The translations under genes were made by a program, and so were the position numbers. Shown here piece by piece: positions 44,245 through 56,352 of a stretch of DNA of 64,000 bases (positions are counted from its first letter, which is position 1; each line of letters opens with the position of its first letter). The notes beneath the pieces are model-generated. The model ran no database searches. It was not told the DNA's origin and saw only the letters and a list, made by a program, of their open reading frames with translations. The DNA is from Rhipidocladum racemiflorum (lineage: Eukaryota > Streptophyta > Magnoliopsida > Poales > Poaceae): NCBI GenBank assembly GCA_036346355.1, contig CM070577.1, positions 17,173,666 to 17,237,665 on the forward strand. Direction: 5' to 3'.

Positions 44245-47200
44245 TGTCGGGACCCGAATTTGCAAAGCCGGACCCTCTGTGTATTCAGCACTAGTCCAGG
44301 AACGCGCTAGTGCACACAGTCTTAACATCGGTAAATATCACAATCATACCACTCGACACTTAATAAAGTACTTTAACTAAATAGTCAAACTGGTTGCTCG
44401 ACCTTATGGTCAAGTTACAAATATACGCCTCGCAGGGCGAAACTTATTAAGAGAGAAATAGTAGCAGCGGAAAATAAGATAACTTCATGGCGCCATCCAG
44501 TATACCACAGCAACCGACCGGCTCGCTCCCTAAGTAGACGGTTCCTCTTGGAGCTCCTCCTCCAAAGCCGTGTAGTCTCCTCTTCAACCTGTGTTGTATT
44601 GTGGCAAGGGTGAGTACTTGGTACTCAAGAAGTCATGCATGTAATGCAAGCTAATATACTATATGCATGGCTTGATACAAAGGAATAGCTCAAGGTATAT
44701 TTGCAAGAAACAAAGATTTGACAAGTAGCATAAGTAGATTCGAAAGCAGTAGAAGCAAGTAAAGCATAACTAACTTTTCAAGGAGTTTAATAAACATCTT
44801 TCCCATCCTAATCCACATTTCCATCAACATCATTATTAAACCAAACCCAACCTTTCAAGTCCAAGATATTTTCATGAAAGTCTAACCCTTGACTGTAATT
44901 CCCGAGCGATGTCCAATACCGCGGACACGGCTATTCGAATAGATTGTACACTCTGCAGAGGTTATGCACTTTACCCACAGGATACAACAAACACCACAAA
45001 GGCGAGTTCCGTAACAAAGTCTTTCGAAACTTCTAACAATACAGGTGGTCCTCCCGGTTATTGCACACTAACCCTTCCCTTAGCTAAGGCGAAGTTTAGG
45101 CCAATCAATCGTTAGATGGGTACTGCCTCACCAGACGCTCCCCCCGCACAACTTACACAAAGGGTGTAGTTGACCTCCGAGGTCCCACAGTGCGTTATTA
45201 GCAACTTAATCAACTAGGTCCGTCCCATTACAGACATGTGGTTGCAAGATTGACTCAGTTCAAAGGCTTGCAAGGTGAAGTCCATAAGGTGACCAAGGCA
45301 AGACTACCCGAAGAACCAAAACAACATTCCCGATTACCACAACCTGCCCACTGATCATTCTTGCCACATGCCCCTTGGCCAAAAACTATTTATCAAACCC
45401 CAGTTGATTACCATGCACCACGTGCCATCAACATCACATGATACCTTTCCAAACAGGTTCAATATATCATTAAGTCAATATTAACATTTGATTGTCCAAA
45501 ATCATGTCATGAGCACGTAGCGTGCTCTAAGCAAAGATACTACAACGATCTATAAACCCATGTTGGCAATTTAGTAATGTCCAACTAGTAATCCACACTA
45601 GGGTGACAAGGGGGCATGGCACATACTTAAGTAATCAAGGTGTCATACAGTAATTTGGCATTTATCTAATTTCCCATATTTAAATAAAGTATTTTCTAAT
45701 TGAACTAGCATGCAATAATTTGAACCAAAATAGGTTTCAAAATGGGATCAACATGGTCAAAGCATAACTTGCCTTCAAAAAGTACTTGTTCTTGGTCTTG
45801 AGTTGGATCCTGAGTCAATACTTCTCCTTCGAATCCTTCCGGCACTTCAACGTCTACTCGTAACGCGTGCAAATAGCAATACACGAATAAACAATAGGCA
45901 AAAGTGTCCAAAATCCAAATAAAATCCATAAACAGAGAGAACATAATTTTATGAATTTTTAGAAACTGGAATCACAAATTTGGAGTTTAAATGCAAAAGT
46001 TATAACATTTCAAGTTTAAATAATCAATTAAATAATATTACAGAGGAAAAATTTAGTCCAAAAATTAAATAAAATTCATAATTAGGTAGATCTCAATTTT
46101 ATACAAATTTAGAAATTTGAATCACTCAAATCGGAGTTGAAACGCAAAAGTATAAGCGTTTGAAGTTTGAATCAAAATCTGAAATCATTATTTCGAATTA
46201 ATAAATCATTTTCTTTTTCGGAAATTAATTATTGCGTCAGCGAGGACACATGGCGACTTCGATTGGGCGGTGGCGTCACCCGATCCATGGGCCCGGCCAC
46301 GGCTTGGCTCGGTCCACGGTGAACTTCGGTCCACGGCTCCATGTGTCGCACAGTGGGTCCCCTCGGGTGGCGTCATTCGACGCGTCGGCGGGGCTCACCA
46401 CGGTCTTGGCAGTGGGACCCATCGGTGACATCATTGCCGACGCCACGGCACGGTGGGGTGGCGCTAACGTGTGGGCGTCTTGGCGTCATGGTGCGGTTGG
46501 TGCGTCAGCGACATGCGGGCGGCGTGTCGGCGACATCGCGAGTGCGGCACAGCTGGCCCGACCACGGCGGTCAGCCTTCCCGGACGCGTGGCGCAATCTC
46601 GGCCGTTGATTTGAAAATCAACGGCCCAGATTAGATATGGCTCTCACGCGTTTGGGTTAACGCGTTTGATTTGGACCGTTGGATCTAGATCGGACGGTCG
46701 AGATTGGATCTGGGGGTTTTGGATTGGGATCTCATCGGCGGTGACGTGGCATGATCTGGGACGTTGGATCTTGATCGGACGGCTGAGAAGCTTCGAGGAC
46801 GTCGATGGCGGCGCGGCGGCTCGAGGTCACCGGAGTTGGGGACGGCGACACAGGCTACGGCGCTCCGAGGCTTCTCCGGCGAGGTGAGTTCTCCCTTCGG
46901 GTGCGTCTCGTCGAGGTGAGTCCGGATCTGGGGTCAACGGCGGCGGGGGACGGCGGACGGCGGCGGAACGAAGCAAAAACCGCGCGCTCCTTAGATCAAC
47001 TACGGCGAAGCTCGCGGGTGACGGCGGCTCCGGCAGCGTGGGTTAGGGCTACGAGTGCGCATTTAAAACGGGCTACTCGATGGCGTCGGCGGCGCATTAA
47101 ATAGCGGCCTCGGCCGTGAATCACGCGGAGACCGAGGTCGACACGCAAGCGGCGGATTAAACGGCGCACGGAGAGGCGACGTGGCGCAACGTGAGCCGTT

Positions 47201-47722
47201 GGATCTCGATCCAACGATCGCGTGAGTTGGACTCGGTCGGCTCGGCGAAATGGCTCGGTCGGACTCGGGCTCGGTGGCGTGGCTCAATCGTGGCCGTTGG
47301 ATCTGAATCCAACTGGCCACGCGCGGTTAAGGCTCGGCCGAGTGGGTTCTGGCCGAGTCACGTGGCTCGGTCGGACTCGAGTCGACTCGGACTCGGGTCC
47401 GGTCGGATGAACAGTACTCGACCCGACTTGATTTAATTAATCCAATTAAATTCTCAGAAATTCAATTAAATCTTTAAAAATAGCAAAAGACTCAGAAAAA
47501 TTCCAGAAAAATTCTGGAAAATTTTTTTGGAACATTTTGGACTCAAATAAAATATTTCCAACAAATTTTTATTTGCAAAGTTTAATTCTTTAATTATTTC
47601 AAAATGGAATATATTCAAATAAATTCCAAATAAATCCAAATAAATCCCAGAAAATTCCAAAAATTCACCAAAGTGCCAAATCACACATGAAATTTAAGAA
47701 AGCAAAATTTTGGGGTGTTACA
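44245..47722 (-). mobile_element. Solo LTR of a Tekay-like gypsy element inside the Tat element
   Basis: 3478 bp. On the minus strand it starts TGTAACACCCCAAAATTTT and ends TTCGGGTCCCGACA, with 5-bp duplicates CAAGG. It carries the double-palindrome module at 44910-44978 and no internal region. Frames inside (for example 46232-46609) are compositional. Confidence 0.92.
44910..44978 (-). promoter_or_regulatory. LTR palindrome-palindrome-hairpin module (nested solo LTR)
   Basis: On the minus strand: GGGTAAAGTG (ending at 44978), palindrome CTCTGCAGAG (44951-44960), palindrome CTATTCGAATAG (44931-44942), then hairpin TGTCC-GCGGTATT-GGACA (44910-44927). It lies about 730 bp before the LTR end, as in the Tekay LTRs. 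Confidence 0.6.
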
Positions 47723-47727
47723 CAAGG

Positions 47728-49275
47728 TCGTACACGTGGGGGCTTCCCTGGATCCTAAATAGGAACTCGAGCTCATGAACTTCCTCCGGAGAAGCGCGGA
47801 CACGTTCGCCTGGGAACCGTCCGACATGCCCGGAGTCCTAAGGGAGGTCGTCGAGCACAGGCTAGCAGTTCGGCCTGACAAAAAGCCTGTGCGGGAGAAA
47901 CTCAGGCGCTTCTCCCCGGAGAAGCAAGCTATCATCAGAGAGGAACTGGACAAGCTCCTCAAAGCCGGCTTTATACGGGAAGTCGATCACTCTGATTGGT
48001 TGGCCAATCCGGTTATCGTGAAAAAAAAGGGGGGCAAGTGGCGCATGTGTGTCGATCACACAGGGCTGAATGCCGCATGCCCCAAGGACAACTTCCCGCT
48101 ACCTCGGATAGACCAGTTGGTCGACGCGACGGCCGGCTCCGAGGCGATGAGTTTTCTGGACGCCTACTCAGGTTATCACCAGATCGGCATATCACCCGAC
48201 GATGAGGAGAAGACTTCCTTCATCACGCCGTTCGGCACGTTCTGCTACACGACCATGTCCTTCGGTCTAAGGAACGCTGGAGCAACCTTCCAGCGCCTCA
48301 TGTAGAAAACCTCGGACCAGATAGGTCGGAACCTGGAGGTATATGTAGACGACATAGTCGTCAAAAGCAAGATGGTCTCGGGTCATGTATCCGACCTAGA
48401 GGAAACCTTCCGTAACCTCAGTAAGCATCGAATAAAGTTAAACCCTGAAAAATGCGTGTTCGGGGTCAAAGCCGGCAAGGTACTCGGTTACATGATCGGT
48501 CCACAAGGAATCGGGGCCAATCCCGAGAAGATAGAGGCCATCGAGAACATGCGACCACCCGCCTGCACGCGGGAGGTTCAGTCCCTGACCGGGAGGATGG
48601 CGGCCCTAAGCCGTTTCATCTTGCGGCTCGGGGAGAGCGGCCTGCCTTTCTTCAAGGCGCTCCGGAAGCATGACGGTTTCGCTTGGACAGAAGAAGCAGA
48701 CCACTCTTTCAAAGAATTAAAGCTATATTTGTCGAGACCCCCGGTCTTGACCACACCGAGAATAGGAGAGGTCCTCTTGCTCTACCTGGCCGTCACACCC
48801 CAGGCGGTAAGCGCCGTCATAACGGTAGAGCGGGACGGGGTGCAACGTCCGATCTACTACATCAGCGAAGTCCTACACGGACCAAAGGAGCGTTACCCCG
48901 AGGTCCAGAATCTCCTTTATGCGCTCCTCGTGGCCTCGAAGAAGTTAAGACACTACTTCCAGGCCCACAAAATTTGAGTCCCGACCAACTTCCCGCTTAG
49001 AGAAATTCTAGGGAATCAGGACGCAAGCGGACGGATCGCGAAGTGGGCCATGGAGCTCGCCGAATTCGAGATCGAATTCTCGGCCAGAACCGCGATCAAA
49101 TCTCAGGTCTTAGCAGACTTCCTAGCCGAATGGACAAATCCTACCCCGTCCGAGTCTGAACCCGACCAGTCCGAGCACGGTCGCTGGGTCATGCACTTCG
49201 ACGGATCCCGAGCTTACGATTGCTCGGGTGCTGGAGTGGTCCTAGAATCCCCCCAGGGGGAGCGGATCCAGTAGC
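47728..49275 (+). pseudogene. Reverse transcriptase and RNase H of Tat element
   Basis: After the nested LTR the frame reads VGASLDPK, then TAG at 47759-47761, then RT: FAWEPSDMPGV, KLLKAGFIREV, WRMCVDHTGLN, SFLDAYSGYHQI, catalytic YVDDIVVKS (near 48343), KCVFGV. A TAG at 48303-48305 (CAG to TAG likely) splits it. RNase H: TPQAVSAVI, QRPIYYIS, KLRHYFQAH. It stops again at TGA 48975-48977, and a frame change follows MHFDGSRAYDCSGAG (about 49191), which opens the second RNase H-like domain. Confidence 0.88.
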
Positions 49276-49765
49276 CCTCCAACTGCATTTCGGCGCAACG
49301 AACAACGCAGCAGAATACGAAGGTCTGCTAGCCGGGCTTCGGGCTTGCAAGATGCTCGGAGTCCAACGACTAACTACGAAGGGCGACTCGCAGCTAGTTG
49401 TCAACCAGGTTAACAAGGAGTATCAGTGCTCCGATGACTCGATGGCGCTTTACCTGGCTGAAGTAAGGAAGATGGAAAAGTACTTCAGAAACTTCGGCAT
49501 CAGACATCCCGTGAAGGACAATGCCCTGGCCGACCATCTATCGAAGGTCGGTTCCGCCCAGCTCCCCGCCCCGGCGGGGGTGCTCGTCGAGCACCTTTAT
49601 AAGCCCTCCATACCCACCGAGGAGGAGGCAACCGGGACGGGTGGTACCGTCTCCTTCCTCGAGCAGGGTGCGAGTTGGATGACGCCATTCATCCAAGACT
49701 CGCACACGGACATCGCCGAGGAAGAAGCCGAAATCCCGGCTCGTAAGACGCTCCTCTGCCTATAA
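49220..49765 (+). pseudogene. Second RNase H-like domain of Tat element
   Basis: ATNNAAEYEGLLAGLRACKMLGVQRL, GDSQLVVNQVNKEYQC and DNALADHLSK are the conserved blocks of the additional, archaeal-like RNase H found in Tat elements. It probably acted with the first RNase H in reverse transcription. Its first strand (MHFDGSRAY) lies in another frame upstream. Confidence 0.8.
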
Positions 49766-49766
49766 A

Positions 49767-50906
49767 ATGGTCGAGGGCCTCTTATACCGCAAAGGCGCGC
49801 TTGGGGTCCTCTCCAAGTGCATCACCCAAGAGGAAGGCAAATATCTCCTCAAAGATATTCATGACGGGATGTGTGGAGCTCACTCATCCTTTAGGACCCT
49901 GGTGAGCAAAGCCTTCCGGTTGGGTTACTACTGGCCGACGGCCCTGGCCGACGCGCGCTCAATAGTAACCTCCTGCCGATCTTGCCAGTTCCATGCTCGG
50001 AAAGTCCATCAGCCGGCATATGCACTACAGACCATACCCCTGACCTGACCGTTCTCGGTTTGGGGCATCGACATACTCGGACCATTTCCCAGGGGAAGGA
50101 AGGGTTGTAAACACCTGTTCATCGCAATCGACACCTTCACTAAATGGATCGAGGCCGAGCCTGTGTCGACCATCTCGGCACAGGCGGCTAAAAGGTTCTT
50201 CCGCAATAACGTAGTGACCCGCTTGGCGTTAAGTCGCCTCATCACGCATAACGGCACTCAGTTCACAAGCGAGCTGTTTCAGGCTTATTGCGAGGAGGTC
50301 GGGACCAAGATATGCTTCGCGTCGGTGGCCCACCCGCAGAGCAATGGGGCGGCCGAGCGCGCGAACGGGCAGATTATCCAAGGAGTCAAGAAGAGAGTCT
50401 TCAAGAACCTCGATCAGCATGGTCAAGCCTGGGTGGACGAGCTACCTCCCGTCCTCTGGTCGGTCCGCACCACGACGAGCCGAGCTACGGGTGAGACCCC
50501 CTTTCAGCTCGTATATGGCGCGGAAGCCGTCCTACCCGCCGAGGTCGTCCTGGGATCCCCAAGGGTGAATCTAGCCGACGACATCGACACAGAAGGCGAG
50601 CGCCTTCTCGACCTCGACCTCGCGGAAGCAACTCGAGAACGGGTTCTGCTGCGATCCGCGGTTTACCTGCAAGCTCTCCGCAGGCACGCCGCTAAATCGG
50701 TACGACAGAGGACCTTACATATCGGCGATCTCGTTCTGCGACGGGTCCAAGACTTGTCAAAGGCTAACAAGCTAACGCCGAGATGGGAGGGTCCTTACAC
50801 GGTCGTCTCAACAGCACGCCCGGGGGCTGTCCGTCTCGCGATGGAAGATGGTCGAGAACTAGCCAGCACTTGGAACATCGACCAACTGCGTAAGTTCCAT
50901 GTCTAA
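49767..50906 (+). pseudogene. Integrase of Tat element, second catalytic Asp replaced by His
   Basis: HHCC finger: HDGMCGAH then CRSCQFH. TGA at 50046-50048. Core: WGIDILGPFPRGR (first Asp), LITHNGTQF (normally an Asp at the His position), HPQSNGAAERANGQI (Glu). The C-terminal part contains WSVRTTTSRATGETPFQLVYG and RWEGPYTVV, ending at 50906 without a chromodomain. The Asp to His change alone should abolish strand transfer, by knowledge of DDE enzymes. Confidence 0.88.
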
Positions 50907-51571
50907 CCACACCCACTTTACTCTTTTAATAAACTTCGACACCTTGGCCTCCCGGTTTCTCTCTCTCTCTCTCTTTTCTCTTTTACACCCCCCCGCGAAA
51001 TCTCGCAACCAAGCTCGATCCAGATCAAATATCAGGAGCAGGCTCGGTCGTCGGGGCAAAACGGACGGGCGTACGACCACCTAACATCGGGCCACCAGAG
51101 CTCGACCTCGAGGGCTTCCTTCCTCATAAGACGACCATCTTTTTCGCGGCAGACCTCCGCCGCAGGTAAAGATTCGCATGGACACCCCTCGGACGGTTCC
51201 GAGCTCAGGTCGGCCGGTGGGCGGTATAGACGCACCGTACACAAAAAGGCCACACGATCTCCGCAGGGCGCTACTCCGTCAACGAGGTCGTGCCCGCAGC
51301 CTACGCCCACGACCTCCGTTGGCGGGGGGGGCTATATGGGTACCATGTGGCTACGACCTAGTGCAGCTTTCGCACGAGGTAGTTACTCCTAATACGATCG
51401 TTTGCTAGGTCGCATGATCACAACCCTCGTCGAATAGGGAACAACAGGTCGAAACAGGCACCCGAAGCGCGTTAGTATTCCGATCGATAATATAAGGACA
51501 CTTAATATGCACAAATCACTTTTTACACGATATCCGAGTTTTGCAGGTAAACCCGCAGGAGACAACGAAGC
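50907..51571 (+). other. Start of the 3' region of the Tat element
   Basis: Non-coding, with a (CT)n run near 50960-50985. It lies between integrase and the end of the antisense gene. No promoter or frame is supported. Confidence 0.5.
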
Positions 51572-54500
51572 CTAAAAGCAATCGGCACGCTTCTCGTCCT
51601 GGAGGGTAGCGAGCTCCTCCCGTATGGAGTTGAGCTCGGACTCGAGGTCGAGCACCTACCGACGAGCTTCCCGGCCATCGCTAGTCGCCTGGCGAAGCCG
51701 CTTGGACTCCTCCCTGTGCTGGTCGATCGTCTTCTCGGCACTCTGAAGGGAGTCTCGCAGCTTCACCACCGTTGCTTCGAGGCCCGATCTCGCATGCTCG
51801 CTCTCGATCAAGGCGCCTTGAGGACCAGCGAGGACTCCTCCATTTTGTGCCGGATCTCCGCCTCAGAAGCCTTCAGCTCAGCAACCAGCCGCTCGAGCTC
51901 CGCGATCCTCGCATCTTGCTCGGCGTGGTGCTTTGCGACGACTGGGGACGGCCGCGCCTGGAAGTCCTGCATGGTCGTTTCTAGCACCTGGACGACGAAG
52001 CATCTCGGGTTAATGTCAATCTTATAAGAAGAGACGGTGTCAAGAGAACTTACCCAATGAAGCCGGGCCTCCAGCCCTTCCCGGAATAACTCGGCGGGGT
52101 CCTCCGCGATGTTCTCTCCTCCTTGGATGGGCACGGAGCCCGGGAGTACTTCCACCTCCTTTGGGGTTTGACCTCCCTCGTTGTCCGGGGGTGCAAGACC
52201 CCGGTTCGGGGAGTCCACCTCCATCGACTACGGGAGAACCGCAGGAACAGGTGCCTCCGCCTGCGCTTTTTCCCCCCGGGCAGGGGTTGCGCCCGGGGAA
52301 TCTGCCGCTTCCTGAGCTCGAGCCTCTTCGGCATGGGGCGTGGGGTCACGACCCTGGTCTTAGGGGCCGACCTCCGCCCCCTGGAAGACGACGGCCTCAA
52401 GGGCAAGGACCCCGACCTATGTTTCCTCTCCCCGGGCAGGACTTGCGCCAGGAGACTCCTCCTCCTGGGCCCGGGCCCCTTCGACATCCGAGGGTGCGGG
52501 ATCCGCGGGCCGGGGTACGGAGTCGGCGCCGACCGGAAGGACCTCGGAGCTTGGCGCATCCCTCCCGCTTGGGAGCTGGTCCGTTCTGCCAACCTCAGAC
52601 GAGGTCGGCTCCACGACGAGCGGAGCTACCGGCTCCCCCTCGCCAGGACGAGCTCCGTCCAAGTCAGAGTCCCCCAGCGCCGAGCCGGCGTTGGTACCCG
52701 ACGGAGAGTCGCGAGCTTGGTGGGGCTCCTCCGCGATCTCCTGAAGCGTCTCGGCGATGATATCGCTGGGAGAGTCTTCGCGGAGGTCCTCGGCAACATG
52801 CTCGCCGTCACCAGGTTCCGCTGCGTCGTCGCCCATCTCGACTATGATATGGGGGACACCGTCCCGCATAGCCCGAGCATCGGCAACAGCAATCTTCCTT
52901 CGCGTCTCCTCCTCAGGAGACACGATCTCGGGGGCTTGGGCCTCCGCGGTCTCGATCGCTCCTTCCTCGACCCCGACACCCACTGTGGCGTCGGCAGCTA
53001 GGGCGAGCTCCCTCTCTACGACGAGGTCAAGAACATCGTCAGCCATAGCTTCGAAATCCCATACCTCCGTGCCGGCTGCCACACCCACTACAGACGGTGT
53101 GGGGTCAGAGTGGCACCGAGGAAGGGAGAAGACAAACTAAGCCGAAATGAGAAGCTAAGCTCGCACGGCGTCTTCCATCTGGACGCGGGCGCGTGCAATA
53201 AGGGCGGCCATATCCTGGCGTGCCTTGTTGGCCCTTGCAACCTCGGGGTCGACCTCCTCCAGACCAACCTCAGAGACGATCGGTGTTGGATGCGGCTGGG
53301 GCGCTGTGGACGACCTGCGGCGCCTCGGGGCTAACGGGGCGGGATCCAGTTCCTCCTCCTCGGCCTCAGCCCGCGGGGCCAAACTCGAACTCACCTGCGC
53401 GAGCTCCGCCTGGAGGGCCGCGATTTGGCCCTCTAGCTCTTTCTTCCGCGCAGGGCTGGCTGCGGCTGCGGCCTCTTTCTTCGCCCGCTCGGCGAGCTGG
53501 CGCAAACGAGACATCAACTCGGGGTTTTTTCTGGTATACTCATCCATCCACAACTTTAAGTCGCTCACCTCCCGTCGGTCGGCGTACTCCAGGTGTTGGC
53601 GGGGTGAACGGTCGCCCGAACCGAGACGCCTGCCCGAACGCCTAGGCGGAGACGGCGTGGCCGAAGGAGATCGGTCGCGGCGCTTGCGGCCCGCCAGTTT
53701 TTTGGTCCTACGACCTCGTCCTCCCAACTGCGATGCCAGTTGGGCCACAGCGACCTCGAGGGCAACCTTCTCCTGCCAAAAAGAGCTCGAATGAGGTCGA
53801 GAGGCTCCCGGGAAGACCTGGTCCGGATAAAAGTTCCGAAAGAGGTCCGAATCAGAGACTTACCGCCTCGGTCCGGTTAAGGACGTTGTTCGGGATCTGG
53901 CGGCCCTCAATGATTTCCTTGCCCTTGGGGGTGCCGAACATCTCGGACACCCTCACGTCCACCCAGTCCTCTGGCGGAGCTGCGTACCAGCCAAGAAGAA
54001 GCGGTGAGAATGGGTATCCTCTGTTTTGAGAAGAAAATCAAGGGCGATGGCGTACCTGAGCGCGACTCGCGGGTGATGTCCTGCCACCCCTCGACCTTGA
54101 AGAAGGGGTGCACCCTCCTCCTAAGGGGTGACACCCGGTTCCTGACGTAGTCCCGGGCGACGTCCCGTCCGGTCAGCCCCGAGCATGTGAGCTCGTTGAT
54201 CAACATGAGCACCTTCTCCTCCTCGGGCTGCACGGACGGTCGGGGTGTCTCGACGGCGCGGGCTCTGGCGCCGGTGTAGGAAAGCGAGCTGCCTTCTACC
54301 TTCCTCAGGTAGAACCAGAGTCACCCACCCCGACACCGAATCCTTGAGCGTGAAGCTCGGGTACTGCATCTGACGAGTAGGGCGGAGGCGAAATAAAGGC
54401 AGCCACGACGAGGGCGCACTCAAAGGCGTGAGAGGCAATAGAAATGGAAGAAAAGGCTGGGAGTGGGCTCGATGCCCACGTACCCTTCACAGAGATGGGC

Positions 54501-54764
54501 AAAGATGGCCATTATGAGGACGGAATTTGGATGGAGGTGAGCGATCTCGCACTCACAGAAGGCAAGAACGGCCTCGACGAACTCGCTTTCGGGCGTCCGT
54601 AGCCCGTTCATGGCGTAGAGCTCGGTGGAGACGATCTCCCCTTCCTCCGGCTGCGGGCTCTCCTCGGCACCAGGGGCTCTCCATGTGCCAGCATCGAGAT
54701 ACTTCGCCCGTTGAAGTATCTCTAGCTTTTGTCTATCGAGTCTGCTGGCGCCGAACTTCGCCAT
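51572..54764 (-). pseudogene. Antisense gene of Tat element: Transposase_28-like domain plus coiled coil
   Basis: The ATG at 54764 (MAKFGASRLDRQKLEILQRA) opens a domain with HPNSVLIMAIFAHLCEGYVGI and SFTLKDSVSGW. This resembles the plant 'putative gypsy type transposon' family (PF04195, from memory). Likely introns: 53980-54055 (GTACGC..CGCAG), 53773-53863 (GTAAGT..GGCAG), 53088-53166 (weak donor) and 51988-52053 (GTAAGT..TCCAG). Downstream exons code DWVDVRVSEMFGTPKGKE, a basic Arg/Ser region, coiled-coil stretches (RLRQLAERAKKEAAAA, LEGQIAALQAELAQV, DARIAELERLVAELKASEAE), and acidic low-complexity sequence, ending at TAG 51572-51574. Frameshifts near 54425, 54290 and 52400 and several stops show decay. 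The function is unknown; antisense extra frames in this place are reported for Tat elements. Confidence 0.7.
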
Positions 54765-54869
54765 TGGAAGGGGGTAGACAATCGAGGGGAGAAACGAACA
54801 CACGAGGTCTGGTAGAGCGAGCGCTGGAGCAGGGAGCGTTGGAGGCGCTTTTTTGCTGAAAGATCGTAC

Positions 54870-54895
54870 GGATCTAGGGTTCCCTCCGGTGTTTA
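54870..54895 (-). promoter_or_regulatory. Possible TATA-like box of the antisense gene
   Basis: On the minus strand ggaTTTTTAAACACC lies about 125 nt before the ATG at 54764. A/T-rich in a GC-rich surrounding; plausible but unproven. Confidence 0.3.
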
Positions 54896-54899
54896 AAAA

Positions 54900-55290
54900 T
54901 CCCTCCAGGAAACAGGAAAGCGAAGGGACTTCCCGCCGTTATGGTCGAGGAAGCCCTAGAGGCGCAGAGGGCAGTTGAGGCGTTCGCCACCCGGGGGACG
55001 ACACGTGGGCACGCGAATCGAAACTGTCCTGCCAAAAGGACAGTTCCCCAGGAAGGACGGTTCGAACTGCCCGAATAAGGCTTCCGGGAGAAGGAACCGT
55101 TGAGAGGGGCCCACATCCGTTCGCTCGAAGCGCGACGAGCTGAGGCAAAAGGCTCGTTCCCGGAGGAGGTTAATAGCTCGGTGGTCGCGGCAGTTGTTCG
55201 CCGCAGCAAATCCGACGTGCTCGTAGGACGGTAGGCCCAAGGGGAAGGCCTTCCTTAGGCCTTTTTCCCACTTGAACCTCGGGGGCTAGC
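54900..55290 (+). other. End of the 3' region and PPT of Tat element
   Basis: Non-coding GC-rich sequence with aggacagttccccaggaagg-type inverted phrases near 55030-55065. It ends cctcgggggctagc (55277-55290), the likely polypurine tract, directly before TGTCGGGG. Confidence 0.55.
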
Positions 55291-55894
55291 TGTCGGGGGG
55301 TTGGGTAATTCCCATAAATTACCTCGGGTGCCACGAACGGCCGAGCTCGCTCCCGCCCGAGCCACCAGGAGGTCGTTCCCAAGGACGACCTAGTTGGGAC
55401 CTGAGAAGGTCGCGTATTCTGGCCAATTGCGAGCTCGAGCTCACATAAGACAACCGAGCTCGGCGCTGGCTATTGGCCGACCTGACGTGATCTCGAGGTC
55501 AGTGGGAGTAACCACCAGCGTGTAACCTCCGTTAGCCCGTTACGTCCTCCGCGGGAGCGTGGCGGAATTGTAGGATCTGCCAGTTGCCACGATTGGACGT
55601 GGTCCAACGTGCGGATAGTGGGGCCTGCGGAGTTTGGTCCTTTGTAAGCTATAAAAGCGTCCCCACCATGAGGGGGAAGGAGGTACACACAGACATATAC
55701 GAGAATATACACGAGCTGGAGTAGGGCTGTTATCTCCTTCCTGAGAGGCCCGAACCAGGGTAAAGTACTGTGTCCTCGTCCGTTGAAGTCCAGTGAGTCA
55801 CTCCTCTGAGTATCCCATCACGTGAGAAGGGGTCGCAGTTGGTCCCTTCACCAACAAGTAAGCTCGGCGGGGGCCTGCTCCCCAATCGTCGATA
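55291..55894 (+). mobile_element. 3' LTR of Tat element
   Basis: 604 bp, same length as the 5' LTR. Starts TGTCGGGGGG and ends cgtcgata, so the terminal CA has become TA. AAACT follows directly (55895-55899). Confidence 0.93.
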
Positions 55895-56262
55895 AAACTA
55901 TACTAAGCAATTTTATATACAATTAAGCAATAGATAAATATGCAATAATATAAATGATTGAATGTAAAGAGACAGGTGACACACCAATTTTTTACCGTTG
56001 TGTTCGGAGACTTGCCGGTCTCCCCTAGTCCACGTTGAGGAAGTCCAACTTACTTTGGACCGGCTCACTCACTTGAGCCTTCCACCTCAAATCCACTCGT
56101 GATAGATTTTCACCACTTTAGGTAGACTAATCTTCAACCTTCACAAATCTCGCCGGGGCTTCTCACAAACCTTGAGAGCTCCCGCGCACGACACTCCTAC
56201 GCCGTCTAGGAGGCGGCAACCTCCAAGAGTAATAAGTTGGGCATTCCACTCAAACTTCACCT

Positions 56263-56352
56263 AGCGCAACATATGCGCTTCCAGTGATTCCTATGTGCAA
56301 CACATGCATTAAGATCCTCTCAATCACACTCTAATTGCAACACATGCAATTA
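56263..56352. repeat. Interrupted palindromes with ACACA/ACATA loop
   Basis: AGCGCA-ACATA-TGCGCT (56263-56279) and TAATTGCA-ACACA-TGCAATTA (56332-56352). At the place of AGCGCA the other LTR is changed, so stems differ between and within LTRs while staying paired. Confidence 0.6.

Larger units (their letters stand above)
40845..55894 (+). mobile_element. Tat-lineage Ty3/gypsy element with antisense gene
   Basis: Two 604-bp LTRs (40845-41448 and 55291-55894) differ at nine positions by eye, eight of them transitions. Order: PBS-like site, gag, protease, RT, RNase H, a second RNase H-like domain, integrase, then a 4.4-kb 3' region with an antisense gene, then PPT. The second RNase H and the long 3' region are hallmarks of the Tat lineage (RIRE2/Grande relatives). 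Net length without the nested solo LTR is about 11.6 kb. Several in-frame stops make it inactive. Confidence 0.92.

Noticed and set aside
46232..47436. Several frames with Arg/Trp-rich products
   Set aside because: Inside the nested solo LTR; composition-driven.
52123..53794. Plus-strand frames of 189-292 residues in the Tat 3' region
   Set aside because: They are opposite-strand shadows of the antisense gene, which has splice sites and recognisable coiled coils.
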